Assembly: GCA_020638675.1 (NCBI GenBank)
Contig: JACKID010000001.1
Coordinates: forward strand, 2,356,001-2,420,000
Direction: 5' to 3'
Length of the DNA: 64,000 nt
From: Planctomycetota bacterium
Lineage (GTDB): Bacteria; Planctomycetota; UBA8742; UBA2392
The translations under genes and the position numbers were made by a program. Below are positions 32,392-41,128 of the stretch, piece after piece. The notes under the pieces were generated by a model that was given only the letters and a program-made list of their open reading frames with translations, ran no database searches and was not told the origin of the DNA. The stretch's first letter is position 1. Each line of letters starts with the position of its first letter.

Positions 32392-33471
32392 CTAGGCAGT
32401 CCTTCCCACCGCATTCTTGAGTGCTTCTATCAGCGCTTCTTCGTTCTTGATGACCTGGAACTCGATGCGCAGCTCGTAGATCGGCATGCCTGCTTCTTCC
32501 TCAATGTCCGTGCCGCGGAATTTTACGGCGTCCTTCTGCGTGCAGACGCCGATGCTTGCGCCGGTCTCGCGCGTCATGCGCAGGAACGGGATCACCTGCC
32601 GCTGGATCTCGCGCTCGCCGTAGTCCTGGTGGTCGTTCATCTGCAGCGCGCCGAGCGGCGTCAGCTTCGCCCCCAGCTTCTCCAGCGTGCGCTCAAACCC
32701 GCGCGGGTTGCCGATGCCGCAGAAAGGCGCGACCGTTGCACCGTCCAGCAGAGTCAGCGGCGCGTCTTCCCCGTTGCTGACGCGCACCAGCTTCACCGGC
32801 TTGTGCGCCGCGTGCGCGACCTCGCCGACGAAGCCGTTGCAGCGCACGGTGTCTTCCAGGTCTCGCAGGCGATCCGGCTGGGCGACGCCCGCGCGCGAGA
32901 AGATTGCGAACTTCGCCCGGCGCACGCTGCGCACCGGCTCGCGCAGCAGCCCGCGCGGCAACATGCGCGCGAAGCCGAACGGATTCAGCGCGTCAAACAG
33001 CAGGATGTCGAGGTCGCGCTTCAGCCGCAGGTGCGAGAAGCCGTCGTCGAGCACGATCACTTCCGCGCCGTCGTGAATTGCCTTGGTCGCGCCTGCCACG
33101 CGGTCCGGGTTCTGGATGTGCGGGACGCCCGGGCACAGCTCCTCGAGCACTTTCATCTCGTCGTTGCCGGCCTTCTCGGATTTGTAGCCACGGCTGACGA
33201 TCCACGGCTTCAGTCCGAGTTCCTGCAGCATCTTGACGATGCATGCCACGGCCGGCGTTTTGCCGGTTCCGCCGGTAGTCAGGTTGCCGACGCAGATCAC
33301 CGGCTTGTCGACGGCGATGCCCTTCAGCAGTCCGACGCGATACATGCCCAGCCGGGTGATCGCGCCCAGCCAGAACCAGAACGACAACAGGCGCAACATA
33401 AAACGCAGCAGCGCCGCACCGACGCCGCGCTTCTCACCCGAAATGACCGCCATGAAATCGCGCTGTTTCAC
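32392..33471 (-). CDS. lpxK: Tetraacyldisaccharide 4'-kinase
   Basis: A 359-residue membrane-associated kinase of lipid A synthesis that phosphorylates the 4' position of the tetraacyl disaccharide. Motifs: an N-terminal membrane helix (LRFMLRLLSFWFWLGAI), the P-loop VGNLTTGGTGKTP, VSRGYKS, LDDGFSHLRLKRDLDILLFDA and CGIGNPRGFERTLEKLG. Length fits the family (about 330-350). Its presence means the cell makes, or made, a phosphorylated lipid A. Confidence 0.93.
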   Translation of the reverse strand: MKQRDFMAVISGEKRGVGAALLRFMLRLLSFWFWLGAITRLGMYRVGLLKGIAVDKPVICVGNLTTGGTGKTPAVACIVKMLQELGLKPWIVSRGYKSEKAGNDEMKVLEELCPGVPHIQNPDRVAGATKAIHDGAEVIVLDDGFSHLRLKRDLDILLFDALNPFGFARMLPRGLLREPVRSVRRAKFAIFSRAGVAQPDRLRDLEDTVRCNGFVGEVAHAAHKPVKLVRVSNGEDAPLTLLDGATVAPFCGIGNPRGFERTLEKLGAKLTPLGALQMNDHQDYGEREIQRQVIPFLRMTRETGASIGVCTQKDAVKFRGTDIEEEAGMPIYELRIEFQVIKNEEALIEALKNAVGRTA

Positions 33472-33520
33472 CGCAACGTGATAAGCGCAGTCGCAGGATT
33501 AGGGAAGTGCTTAGCAGTCG

Positions 33521-33582
33521 GGAGTCTGGTGTCCGGAGGGGGTAGTCAAGTCAGCGACCCCGGACTGAGGACACCAGACTCC
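33521..33582. repeat. Long intergenic dyad between lpxK and the 33586 gene
   Basis: A perfect 14-bp inverted repeat (33521-33534 with 33569-33582) encloses a second 5-bp pair (33539-33543 with 33557-33561). It starts 3 bp beyond the stop of the upstream minus-strand gene, so it may act as its terminator. Confidence 0.6.
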
Positions 33583-33585
33583 AGA

Positions 33586-34653
33586 CTATTCCTTCAGTTT
33601 CTTGTACAGGTTCTCGATCAGCTCACGCTCGCGTGTGGTGACCTTGGTGCGCGGCACCGCGCGCTCACCCGGGTGCTGCACGTCCGGCTCGCCCGGTGTT
33701 GACCCGTCAAGCTTTCCGGCGTTCGGGTTGTACACCCAGCGCGAGCGGTCTTCCGTGCGCGTGTCGCCCTCGCCCGCCTCGGGCTTCACGTGATTCAGGT
33801 TGGAATCGACGTCCTTGTCCGGCTGGGCCGGCGGCGGGGTCGGGTCGCCCTTCTTGTCGCCGACGCCGCCTTCTTTCGGTGGTGGGTTGCCGTCCGTCGG
33901 CTGCGGCTGCGCATCCGGCGGAGGATCGCCGACGCCGCTGTCCGACTTCGCACCGTCAGGCCGCTTTTGCACTTCGCCTTCTTCGCCCTTGCCACCGTTT
34001 CCGCCGTTATCGCCTGCAGACTCGCCTTCGCCCTCGCCTTCTTCACCACCCCCACCGGCCTGCCCCGGGCCGTCGCCGGATTTTGAGGCCTCGGTCTCGG
34101 GCGGTGTTTCGTTCCTGGCAACCTGCGGCGGCGTGGTCGGCTCGTCCGGCGCCGGGCGCCAGAACGCCAGCGGCATCAGCGCCAGCACCAGCACGATCGC
34201 CAGCGCGCCCCAGTGACGTGCGGGCGCGGCCTTCTTCTCGAGTTTGGGGTCAAGGCGTTGCGCGATGCCCGCTTCCATCGCGAGACGGAACTCGCCCTTG
34301 CTTTCAAGCCAGGTCGGCAGCGCATCGTTCAGACCGAGCGCGCGGTCCAGCAGCAGCGTCCAGTCGGGCGCACCGGCCGCGGCCGGGCGGGCATACGAGC
34401 GACGCGTAAGCAGCAGCGCCAAAACCGAACCGGCGAGTGCGATGAGTGATAAAGGAAGGAACCAGGCCAGCGACTCCGCACCGGCCAGCGCCAGCACGAT
34501 CGCCAACAGCGCCGCAGCGCCCGACGGAAGCACCGCCCAGCGCCCACCCGCATTGATCATGGCCGAAGTAAGCCAGCGCTCCCGCGCCCGCCCCACCGCC
34601 GCCTCAATCCGCCTCTGGTTGTCAGTCTCATTCGGCATAACTGTTGGACGCAC
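33586..34653 (-). CDS. Membrane protein with long disordered Gly/Glu/Pro-rich region
   Basis: About 355 residues. Two close hydrophobic segments (about 40-60, 66-84) and a third (about 150-168) are followed by about 150 residues of low-complexity Gly/Glu/Pro/Asp, then TKVTTRERELIENLYKKLKE. The GTG start at 34653 has AGGT upstream; an ATG at 34638 is equally possible. The layout, with an RxNVxxR-like N-terminus, three helices and a charged tail, recalls DUF4175-like or BatD-adjacent membrane proteins, but I cannot assign it. Confidence 0.65.
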   Translation of the reverse strand: MRPTVMPNETDNQRRIEAAVGRARERWLTSAMINAGGRWAVLPSGAAALLAIVLALAGAESLAWFLPLSLIALAGSVLALLLTRRSYARPAAAGAPDWTLLLDRALGLNDALPTWLESKGEFRLAMEAGIAQRLDPKLEKKAAPARHWGALAIVLVLALMPLAFWRPAPDEPTTPPQVARNETPPETEASKSGDGPGQAGGGGEEGEGEGESAGDNGGNGGKGEEGEVQKRPDGAKSDSGVGDPPPDAQPQPTDGNPPPKEGGVGDKKGDPTPPPAQPDKDVDSNLNHVKPEAGEGDTRTEDRSRWVYNPNAGKLDGSTPGEPDVQHPGERAVPRTKVTTRERELIENLYKKLKE

Positions 34654-34709
34654 AATCTACCTGCCGGTTACCATAATAACCCCTTCCTTCCCCGCCATCG
34701 TCCGTCAAC

Positions 34710-36179
34710 ATGGGCAAGTTTGCGCCGTTTCTCATTTGCTCGTTGTTGGTTGCATCCGCGTGCGCAGATGCACGCATCCACCGGCTCGCTTCGGCCCAAA
34801 GCACGGACGTCCTACACCTGGCGGCCAGCGCGGCGAGTGTTCTGCCCGTGGGTTACTCTTTCGACGAACACCTGCGCCTACGCTGGGGCGAGCTTGTTGT
34901 GATCCGTCGCGAAGGCGTACCTGTTGAGAGTTCCTACTCATTGGTGTTCGCTTCGGGAGCGGCAAAGGCGACTCCGAATCCATCATACCTGCCGGCGGGG
35001 CTCCAACTGTCTCGCTACGCGGACTCCGAAGTTGTGACCGGAGGGATCATTCGAGCCGAAGATTGCGCCCCGCACTTGATTCCCACCGTCAGCTACGACG
35101 TCGTGTGCGGTGCGAATGACCCGGAGCCTTCATTCGCCGACTTGCGCCTGCGCATCGCAGCCTCTCCGCCCGACGAAGGAAGTTGCCTCGTTTCGTCGCT
35201 TGCGCATGCGCGCCCTTTTGACGATGGCACGCACTCCGCTGCCGTACGACGTGCCCTTGGCTGGCTGTTGAGCCTTGATGACGTGGGGTTGTGTGGACTC
35301 GCACTTGCCAGTGAAGGTGAAGTGCGCGCTTATGAAATCTTCGAGTCGACGGCGATGTTCATCGCCGCTTCCGCTGCGATCCTGCACGGCTTCCTGGCAA
35401 CCGAGGTGTTTGGCGACCTTGCCCCTGAGGCCGCCGAGTACACATCCTCTCGCCTGGAGAACGTCAGCCTGTGGGGCTATTGGGAAGGCGTAGCACTCGA
35501 GGATGTCATCAGCGCTGCCAACTCTTCGTGGATGATTCCGCTTTCGCTCTCTGACGAAGTAGACCCATACGTCGAAACACCCTATCCGGAGCGCGCAGGC
35601 AGTCGCGCAGACGTGCTTCAGTTCATCGCCGTTCAAACAGACGCGGCCTGGGTACTCAACGGAGGTACGCTCCTGCTCGTCTCTCGCAAGACGGCCGATC
35701 AGATTGAAGCGAACCGCCCGCAATCCGGCCCACGCCAATCGTTGTTCACGCAGGACAGGGCCATGGGCGGCGATCCCGCCCGGCTGCTGGCGGGGCTGAT
35801 GCCGTTCGAGTCCGAACAACAACGGGACATGGACAAGGCGGAGGAACTCACAGATCAGCTTGTTTCGCTGCTAAGTGCCTTGCTTGATGAAGGTACAGAT
35901 CTGGCGAAGGCCGGCAACGCGGAAGAGGCATTCAACCATGGCAACGCATGCCTGCTGGCTCTTGAGCGAGTCGATCCGTTCCTGATGGACAGGCAGCAAC
36001 TGGAACTCTATGCCCTGCGCGCGCAGATACTGTTGCACAAAGCCCGCAAGGCGGCCGGCATTAGTCGCCCCAACTGGTGCACGTTGAACAAAACGGTCGA
36101 GCTTAACGGCAACAAGGTCCACTGCACGATCGACGCCAAAACCCACACCACGCTGCAGTACAGCTACTATGGCGAGTAA
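34710..36179 (+). CDS. Exported protein of unknown function (possible lipoprotein)
   Basis: A 489-residue protein with signal MGKFAPFLICSLLVASAC, where VASAC could be a lipobox. The N-terminal half is beta-rich; a helical C-terminal part (about 360-450) resembles TPR-like helices (AEELTDQLVSLLSALLDEG, AEEAFNHGNACLLALERVD). The middle section NVSLWGYWEGVALEDVISAANSSW could be a STN-like or secretin N-domain. No catalytic motif is evident. It is the first of three exported proteins in a row on this strand. Confidence 0.65.
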   Translation: MGKFAPFLICSLLVASACADARIHRLASAQSTDVLHLAASAASVLPVGYSFDEHLRLRWGELVVIRREGVPVESSYSLVFASGAAKATPNPSYLPAGLQLSRYADSEVVTGGIIRAEDCAPHLIPTVSYDVVCGANDPEPSFADLRLRIAASPPDEGSCLVSSLAHARPFDDGTHSAAVRRALGWLLSLDDVGLCGLALASEGEVRAYEIFESTAMFIAASAAILHGFLATEVFGDLAPEAAEYTSSRLENVSLWGYWEGVALEDVISAANSSWMIPLSLSDEVDPYVETPYPERAGSRADVLQFIAVQTDAAWVLNGGTLLLVSRKTADQIEANRPQSGPRQSLFTQDRAMGGDPARLLAGLMPFESEQQRDMDKAEELTDQLVSLLSALLDEGTDLAKAGNAEEAFNHGNACLLALERVDPFLMDRQQLELYALRAQILLHKARKAAGISRPNWCTLNKTVELNGNKVHCTIDAKTHTTLQYSYYGE

Positions 36180-36281
36180 CCTGCCCAAGTGGTTTCGCTC
36201 GGCATTTCGCGACATTTGGCGTATAGTCAACGACACGATTCCCCTTCGTTACGTTCCCCGCGGTCCCAACCGGAGTCCGCC

Positions 36282-37325
36282 ATGCGCACGCTGCTGATCG
36301 CGACGGCCGCTGCCTCGCTTATCATTGCAGGATGCGTCTCTTTGAAACCTGCACCCACCGAAGACCGGGTCGAGCCTGGGCCGTCACCCGTCGCTCACGT
36401 TGAGATTCTCGGTGTGGTGATCTCCGCGCTTCCGGCTTGCCTGCCGGCGGCGAAGGCTCCGGGCGTGCGCGGCGCCCGCCTGATGAGCGAAGCCGTTCAG
36501 CTTGGGGAGTTTGAGAACGCTTCCGATGAACCCGTTTACCTGCTCGCGGGGGAGCTCTGGACCGGCGAAGGCGACCTCATGCTCGCCGAGTCGGCATTGA
36601 TCCCCCCACATGAAACCGTAGCCATCCCGACGCGTCGCGTTGGTGTCGGCACCGGTGGTGAGTCGCGGCGCCCGGATGCGGAGTTGCGCTTCGCGGATCC
36701 CTTCGTACGCATGACCAACACTTCAGCCGATGACCCCTTCTCCACGCAACTCACCGCGCGCTGGGCGGCGTACTACCTGGGCGACTGGACTGGCGAGGCC
36801 CGCTCGGCCTACGTCACCGCCTGGAACGATCAGTTGGAGCAGAGCACCGACTACTGCATGCGGAAGCTCGGGCTGCTCTCGGACACGGGCATTCATGGGC
36901 TGCGCATCGAATCATTCGACTACCAATGGGAATGCGAAGACATGTTCGCCGACCGGGCCATGTTCGTCAGCTACGCGCGGGACCTCTTGCGCAGCTACCT
37001 TGTGGCCGCGGCCGTGCTGGGGCGCCCGGAGCCAACCAGCCGCTGGGGCTGGGGCGATCCAGCCGAGGACCGCCCGGGTGGGAAGCTCGTGCTGGAGGAT
37101 GGCAGCGTACTTGAGTTCGGTTTCCAGTTGGTGCCACCGTCCTACTTCTACAGCCCGTTCGACTACGTGCGCGATTCGCAGAAGCCCGGGCTGCTGCCCG
37201 TTACCAAAGCGCACAAGGGACTGACGAACAACTACGAGATACGACTACGCAAGGATGGCCCCGTCCTTCACCGCTTCTCGTTCAATGACTGCGAACCGGA
37301 CGGAACCGCAAATTTCTTTCGCTAG
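36282..37325 (+). CDS. Lipoprotein, ARPP-1-like domain
   Basis: A 347-residue protein. The ATG at 36282 (GGAG upstream) gives lipoprotein signal MRTLLIATAAASLIIAGC. The segment EFENASDEPVYLLAGELWTGEGDLMLAESALIPPHETVAIPTRR follows the pattern 'N-x-pVLlLxGElxxGxxxnRvlxxSxLvpp', which I associate with the ARPP-1 domain family. A similar pattern appears in the product of 37871-38989. The C-terminal half includes Cys residues in QSTDYCMRKLG, QWECEDM and NDCEPDG. Biochemical function is not known. Confidence 0.65.
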   Translation: MRTLLIATAAASLIIAGCVSLKPAPTEDRVEPGPSPVAHVEILGVVISALPACLPAAKAPGVRGARLMSEAVQLGEFENASDEPVYLLAGELWTGEGDLMLAESALIPPHETVAIPTRRVGVGTGGESRRPDAELRFADPFVRMTNTSADDPFSTQLTARWAAYYLGDWTGEARSAYVTAWNDQLEQSTDYCMRKLGLLSDTGIHGLRIESFDYQWECEDMFADRAMFVSYARDLLRSYLVAAAVLGRPEPTSRWGWGDPAEDRPGGKLVLEDGSVLEFGFQLVPPSYFYSPFDYVRDSQKPGLLPVTKAHKGLTNNYEIRLRKDGPVLHRFSFNDCEPDGTANFFR

Positions 37326-37443
37326 AAAGCACGCACGCGGCCCGACTGGATGGGATAGAATTGGCGTATGCATCGAAGCCGCGCTGCCCGTCAGAGTTGA
37401 ACCCTCGGCGATCCGGCGCGTTTGTAGTGGTACGGAGGCAACC

Positions 37444-37785
37444 ATGCGCGCGCCGGTTTCGCAGTTCTTGTTCTGGTTCCTTATCTCGTTTTCGCCGGCG
37501 CCGGTGGTTGGGATTGTCACCTATGTGATGGTGCATGCGCATGAATCGCCGGATGCCGTTGAGGTCAGGCCGGCCGCGTACGGCGCGCCGCAGGTCTATG
37601 ACCACGCCCCGCCCGTGCAGCAGGAAGTCGTCGTAGAGGAACCAGACGAACAGGCTGAGCCGATCAAGGCCGTGCCGCAACCGGCCGAGGGCTTCGAATT
37701 CACCCGCGCTCGCGGTAGCAGCCGCAAGCAGCAGCAGGAAGAAGAGCCCAAGCGCAAGAAGCCCCCCGGCTTCCCTGACTTCTAG
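37444..37785 (+). CDS. Small membrane-anchored Pro/Glu-rich protein
   Basis: 113 residues from the ATG at 37444, which has GGAGG 5 nt upstream. One N-terminal helix, QFLFWFLISFSPAPVVGIVTYVMV, is followed by an extracytoplasmic Pro/Glu/Arg-rich tail ending SSRKQQQEEEPKRKKPPGFPDF. There is no known domain. It lies between the two ARPP-1-like genes, followed by a terminator. Confidence 0.6.
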   Translation: MRAPVSQFLFWFLISFSPAPVVGIVTYVMVHAHESPDAVEVRPAAYGAPQVYDHAPPVQQEVVVEEPDEQAEPIKAVPQPAEGFEFTRARGSSRKQQQEEEPKRKKPPGFPDF

Positions 37786-37794
37786 CCAGCACCC

Positions 37795-37820
37795 ACGGGC
37801 GCCGAACTATTGGCGCCCGT
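37795..37820 (+). terminator. Terminator hairpin
   Basis: A 9-bp stem (37795-37803 with 37812-37820) has an 8-nt loop; the T-run is weak (AGTCGTTTA). It is 10 nt after the stop of 37444-37785. Confidence 0.65.
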
Positions 37821-37870
37821 AGTCGTTTAATGGGCATCCCGGGGTGTGTGCCGAGGCTGGGGAACCGGCC

Positions 37871-38989
37871 GTGAACACGCGCCCAAAGAAGCTCATCCTC
37901 GCCGCAAGTCTCACCGTCGCCGCGGTGCCGCTGCTCGTGCTGATTGCGCTGGCGTTGACCGGTCACAAGGAAGCACAGCCGCCCGCCGAAGCTTCAGCGC
38001 CCCCGGCCGCCCCTGCGCCTGCAGCCGCCCCGCCGATCGTCGAAACGCCCCCACCGCCCGCGCCGGTGCTTGAGCCGTTCAACCTGCCGCCCAACCACGT
38101 GATCGGCGCGCAGATCATGCTGGGCGAATTCCGCGTGATTGCCATCAACCGCTACTGGGCCGATGCTCGCTCGCCGGTGCTGACGCTTGAGCAGGCGCTC
38201 AAGTCCGGCGACTGCGTCATCCGCGAATCCGGCAAGCGCGGCGAAGTCACGGCCGAAGTCAAAGGCAAGCGCCCGGTGCTGGCCCTGACCGGCGAGCTGC
38301 TGCTGGGCGGCATGCAGGATCGCCTCGTCGCGCGCAGCACGCTGCTTGAGCCGGGCAAACACAACCTGCCCGTCTTCACGGCCGAGACCTGGCAATGGCC
38401 CGCCGGCACCGAGCCGTTCGAGAAAGTCATGCAGCACGACCCCGCACGCCCGCTGGTGGACCTGAACGTGAAGGCCGCCATCTTCCAGGCCTCGTCCAAC
38501 GTTTCCGTGCGTGAGGCGATCCTGCAGGTCACGACCGCGCTGCACGTGCCGGACGCCGAAGGGCGCGGCGCATATGTCGCCGCGTACAAGACACCCGCCG
38601 CCAGCGGCATCGATGAGCTGGTCCGGCGCGGCCACGGCATCACCTGCGTCTTCACCGTAGGCTTCGCCGTCTATCACCGCGAGAAACTGGTCGCGGCCGA
38701 GCTGTTCGACAGCACCGACCTGTTCTCACGCGTCTCCGACCAGTTGCTGCGCAGCTACGCCATGACGGCCGTGTTCGGCAAAGTTTCCAACTGGGACATC
38801 GAGACGCCCGCGCCCGAGCCGGAGCCGACGCCGCCCGAGCAACCCGATGAGCCGGGCTACCAGTCGCCGAACGAGTACCCGCCCCCACCGCGACCGCTGG
38901 GCGCGTTGACCGACGACGGCACGCGCCGCTTTGAATGCCGCCGCGACGTCGACAGCCCGCCGGTGCACATCGGCATCTTCCGGAAGTAG
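37871..38989 (+). CDS. Membrane-anchored protein with ARPP-1-like domain
   Basis: About 372 residues from a GTG at 37871, with an upstream GTG at 37844 as the alternative. N-terminal anchor KLILAASLTVAAVPLLVLIALAL, then a Pro/Ala-rich linker (about 40-70). The domain has YWADARSPVLTLEQALKSGD, VLALTGELLLGGMQDRLVARSTLLEPGKHNLPVFTAE, the fullest match here to the ARPP-1 pattern (tLdeAl..G, GEellGakQdR, vpVf..E). The C-terminal 50 residues are Pro/Glu-rich. It is related to 36282-37325; role unknown. Confidence 0.65.
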   Translation: MNTRPKKLILAASLTVAAVPLLVLIALALTGHKEAQPPAEASAPPAAPAPAAAPPIVETPPPPAPVLEPFNLPPNHVIGAQIMLGEFRVIAINRYWADARSPVLTLEQALKSGDCVIRESGKRGEVTAEVKGKRPVLALTGELLLGGMQDRLVARSTLLEPGKHNLPVFTAETWQWPAGTEPFEKVMQHDPARPLVDLNVKAAIFQASSNVSVREAILQVTTALHVPDAEGRGAYVAAYKTPAASGIDELVRRGHGITCVFTVGFAVYHREKLVAAELFDSTDLFSRVSDQLLRSYAMTAVFGKVSNWDIETPAPEPEPTPPEQPDEPGYQSPNEYPPPPRPLGALTDDGTRRFECRRDVDSPPVHIGIFRK

Positions 38990-39010
38990 GCGAAATCCGA
39001 AATCGGGTCC

Positions 39011-39041
39011 TTGACTGTTGCGACTGATTATCGCTTAAGAT
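39011..39041 (+). promoter_or_regulatory. Promoter upstream of the kelch-protein gene
   Basis: TTGACT (39011-39016) and TAAGAT (39036-39041), spacer 19 bp (or TTAAGA with 18). The direct repeat TTGCGACTGA occurs in the spacer (39018-39027) and again at 39041-39050. Confidence 0.5.
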
Positions 39042-39056
39042 TGCGACTGAGTCGCA
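39042..39056 (+). promoter_or_regulatory. Perfect 7-1-7 palindrome, Fur-like box
   Basis: TGCGACTgAGTCGCA is a perfect 7-1-7 inverted repeat directly after the -10 box and 20 bp before the start codon. The 7-1-7 geometry and TGnnAnTnAnTnnCA skeleton match Fur-family operators. A near-identical site precedes 41129-43654. Confidence 0.6.
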
Positions 39057-39075
39057 TTCCACTGTCGAGGAACCC

Positions 39076-41049
39076 ATGAAACGCCTGACCATCCCCGCCG
39101 CACTGCTGCTGACGCTGTCCATTACCGCACTCGCCGCCGAGCCCGCGCCCCGTGCGCCTGAGCCCTTGCGCGAGCAGTCCATCACCATGCTGCCCCAGGC
39201 CCTGACCAGCTTCGGCGCGGCCGTGCAGAGCGGCTACATCTACGTCATTGGCGGGCACACCAGCGCCGCGCATCACTACGACAGCGAAGGCTTCAACCGC
39301 CAGTTCATCCGCCTCAGCCTGCACGACCGCACAAGCTGGGAAGTGCTGCCGGGCGGCGCCGCGTTGCAGAGCGTCGCGCTGGTCAGCGACGGCGCACGCC
39401 TGATCCGCATCGGCGGCATGACCGCGCTGAACAAGCCGGGCACCGATGCCGACCTGCACAGCACCACCGAGGTCGCCGCGTTCGACCCGCTGACCCGCGC
39501 ATGGGTGGACCTTCCCCCACTGCCCGAGCCGCGCTCGAGCCACGACGCCGTTTGCGTCGACGGGCGCGTGTACGTTTTCGGCGGCTGGAACCTCGACGGC
39601 GACGAAGAGAACGCCGCCTGGCACGACCACGGTCTCGTGCTCGACCTGACCGCCGAGCAGCCCGCATGGAAAACCATCAAGCAACCGTTTGTCCGCCGCG
39701 CCGTTGCGCTGGCGGCCGCGAACGGACGCATCTACGTCGCGGGCGGCATGACCGAAAAGGGCATGTCGCGCAAGGTCGACATCTACGACCCGGCCGAAGA
39801 CAAGTGGTCCGAAGGCCCCGAGCTTCCGGGGCGCGGCTTCGGCAGCTCTGCGTACGGGCAGGACGGCCGCGTCTACGCCACCACGATGGAAGGCGAGCTG
39901 TACAGTCACGCCGGCGCCGAGAACGAGTGGCGCCCCGAAGGCACGCTGACCTTCCCGCGCTTTTTCCTGCGTCTGCTGGGCGTCGGCCATGGAGAGTTTG
40001 CCGCCATCGCGGGCACCGGCAGCGGCGGGCACGTGCGCAACATTGAATGGCTCAAGCCCGGGCAGACCGGCCCCTGCATCACACGCGTCACCCTTCCCGC
40101 GCCCGGCCACGCCAAGGCGCGGCAAGGCGTGTTCGTCTACAACAACGCGTTGTACGTGTTCGGCGGCAATAACTCGGTAAAGGACCACCAGTTCGGGCGC
40201 GACGACTTCAGCGATGAGGCGTTCCGCATCTCGCTGAACACGCTGAGCGCCGAGCGCATCGCGACACTGCCCGTTCGCCGCCAGTCATTCCTTACCTTCA
40301 CGCGCGGCACCGAGGACCGCTACGCCGACAAGGTCGGCTACGCGGTCGGCGGCTTCGGGTATACGGCGGAAGGCGACTCGGCCGTGAGCCACGCCGAGAT
40401 CCTTGAGTACAGCCTCGAGGCCGACGTCTGGAGCGAGAGCCGCATCAAGCTGCCCAGCCCGCTGACACAGTTCGGCGTAGCGCAACATGACGGCAGCATC
40501 TACCTGTTCGGCGGGCTGGACTTTGATGAGTCCCGCGGGCGCAAGGAGCGCTTCCGCGAGTCGGACACCATCTGGCGCTGGAACCCCAAGGCCGAGGGCG
40601 AAGACGCCAAACGCTTTGTGGCCATAGAGCAGAAGCTTCCCACTCCACGCCGCGCGTTCGGCAGCACGCTCCTGGACGGAAAGTTCTACATCGTCGGGGG
40701 CATGGGTGCGAACTTCGGCGAGATCGACCGTTGCGACGTGTATGACATCGCCAAGGGTGAATGGAGCACCATTCCCGCGCCATCCAGCACGCGCCTTGCG
40801 CCGAAGCTGGTGGCGCTGGACGGCAAGCTGTACCTGGTCGGCGGCTCCAGCGTGACCGAGGAAGGCAGCTTCGCCACGGACCGCACGATCGAGCAGTTTG
40901 ACCCCGCGACGGGCAAGTGGGCCACGATCGTCAGCGACCTCGGCGAAGACCTCGGCGAGATGCAGGCGTTTGCTTTTCACAATCGCCTGCTGATCTACTC
41001 GGCGCACAACTCTGACGAGCAGATCAAGCTGCTGTTTGTCGAGCCATAG
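39076..41049 (+). CDS. Exported kelch-repeat beta-propeller protein
   Basis: A 657-residue protein with signal peptide MKRLTIPAALLLTLSITALA. At least eight kelch motifs follow, each with a GG doublet and spaced Tyr/Trp: GYIYVIGGHTS, ARLIRIGGMTA, GRVYVFGGWNLDG, GRIYVAGGMTEKG, NALYVFGGNNSV, VGYAVGGFGY, GSIYLFGGLDFD, GKFYIVGGMGA, GKLYLVGGSS. The length allows two propellers. No galactose-oxidase copper ligands are apparent. It starts 20 bp after a Fur-like palindrome, so iron-responsive expression is plausible. The next gene downstream also encodes a kelch-type protein. Confidence 0.8.
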   Translation: MKRLTIPAALLLTLSITALAAEPAPRAPEPLREQSITMLPQALTSFGAAVQSGYIYVIGGHTSAAHHYDSEGFNRQFIRLSLHDRTSWEVLPGGAALQSVALVSDGARLIRIGGMTALNKPGTDADLHSTTEVAAFDPLTRAWVDLPPLPEPRSSHDAVCVDGRVYVFGGWNLDGDEENAAWHDHGLVLDLTAEQPAWKTIKQPFVRRAVALAAANGRIYVAGGMTEKGMSRKVDIYDPAEDKWSEGPELPGRGFGSSAYGQDGRVYATTMEGELYSHAGAENEWRPEGTLTFPRFFLRLLGVGHGEFAAIAGTGSGGHVRNIEWLKPGQTGPCITRVTLPAPGHAKARQGVFVYNNALYVFGGNNSVKDHQFGRDDFSDEAFRISLNTLSAERIATLPVRRQSFLTFTRGTEDRYADKVGYAVGGFGYTAEGDSAVSHAEILEYSLEADVWSESRIKLPSPLTQFGVAQHDGSIYLFGGLDFDESRGRKERFRESDTIWRWNPKAEGEDAKRFVAIEQKLPTPRRAFGSTLLDGKFYIVGGMGANFGEIDRCDVYDIAKGEWSTIPAPSSTRLAPKLVALDGKLYLVGGSSVTEEGSFATDRTIEQFDPATGKWATIVSDLGEDLGEMQAFAFHNRLLIYSAHNSDEQIKLLFVEP

Positions 41050-41056
41050 AACACGG

Positions 41057-41076
41057 CGCCCCGCTTCGGCGGGGCG
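41057..41076 (+). terminator. UUCG-loop terminator
   Basis: An 8-bp GC stem (41057-41064 with 41069-41076) is capped by TTCG, 7 nt after the stop. The tail TCTC is poor in T. Confidence 0.65.
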
Positions 41077-41092
41077 TCTCTGAGAAACTTAT

Positions 41093-41107
41093 TGATACTG
41101 AGTCTCA
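41093..41107 (+). promoter_or_regulatory. 7-1-7 palindrome, Fur-like box (second site)
   Basis: TGATACTgAGTCTCA has one mismatch between its 7-bp arms. It lies 22 bp before the start at 41129 and shares the ACTGAGT core with the site at 39042-39056, indicating a common regulator. Confidence 0.6.
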
Positions 41108-41128
41108 CTCTTAATGACGAGGACCACG

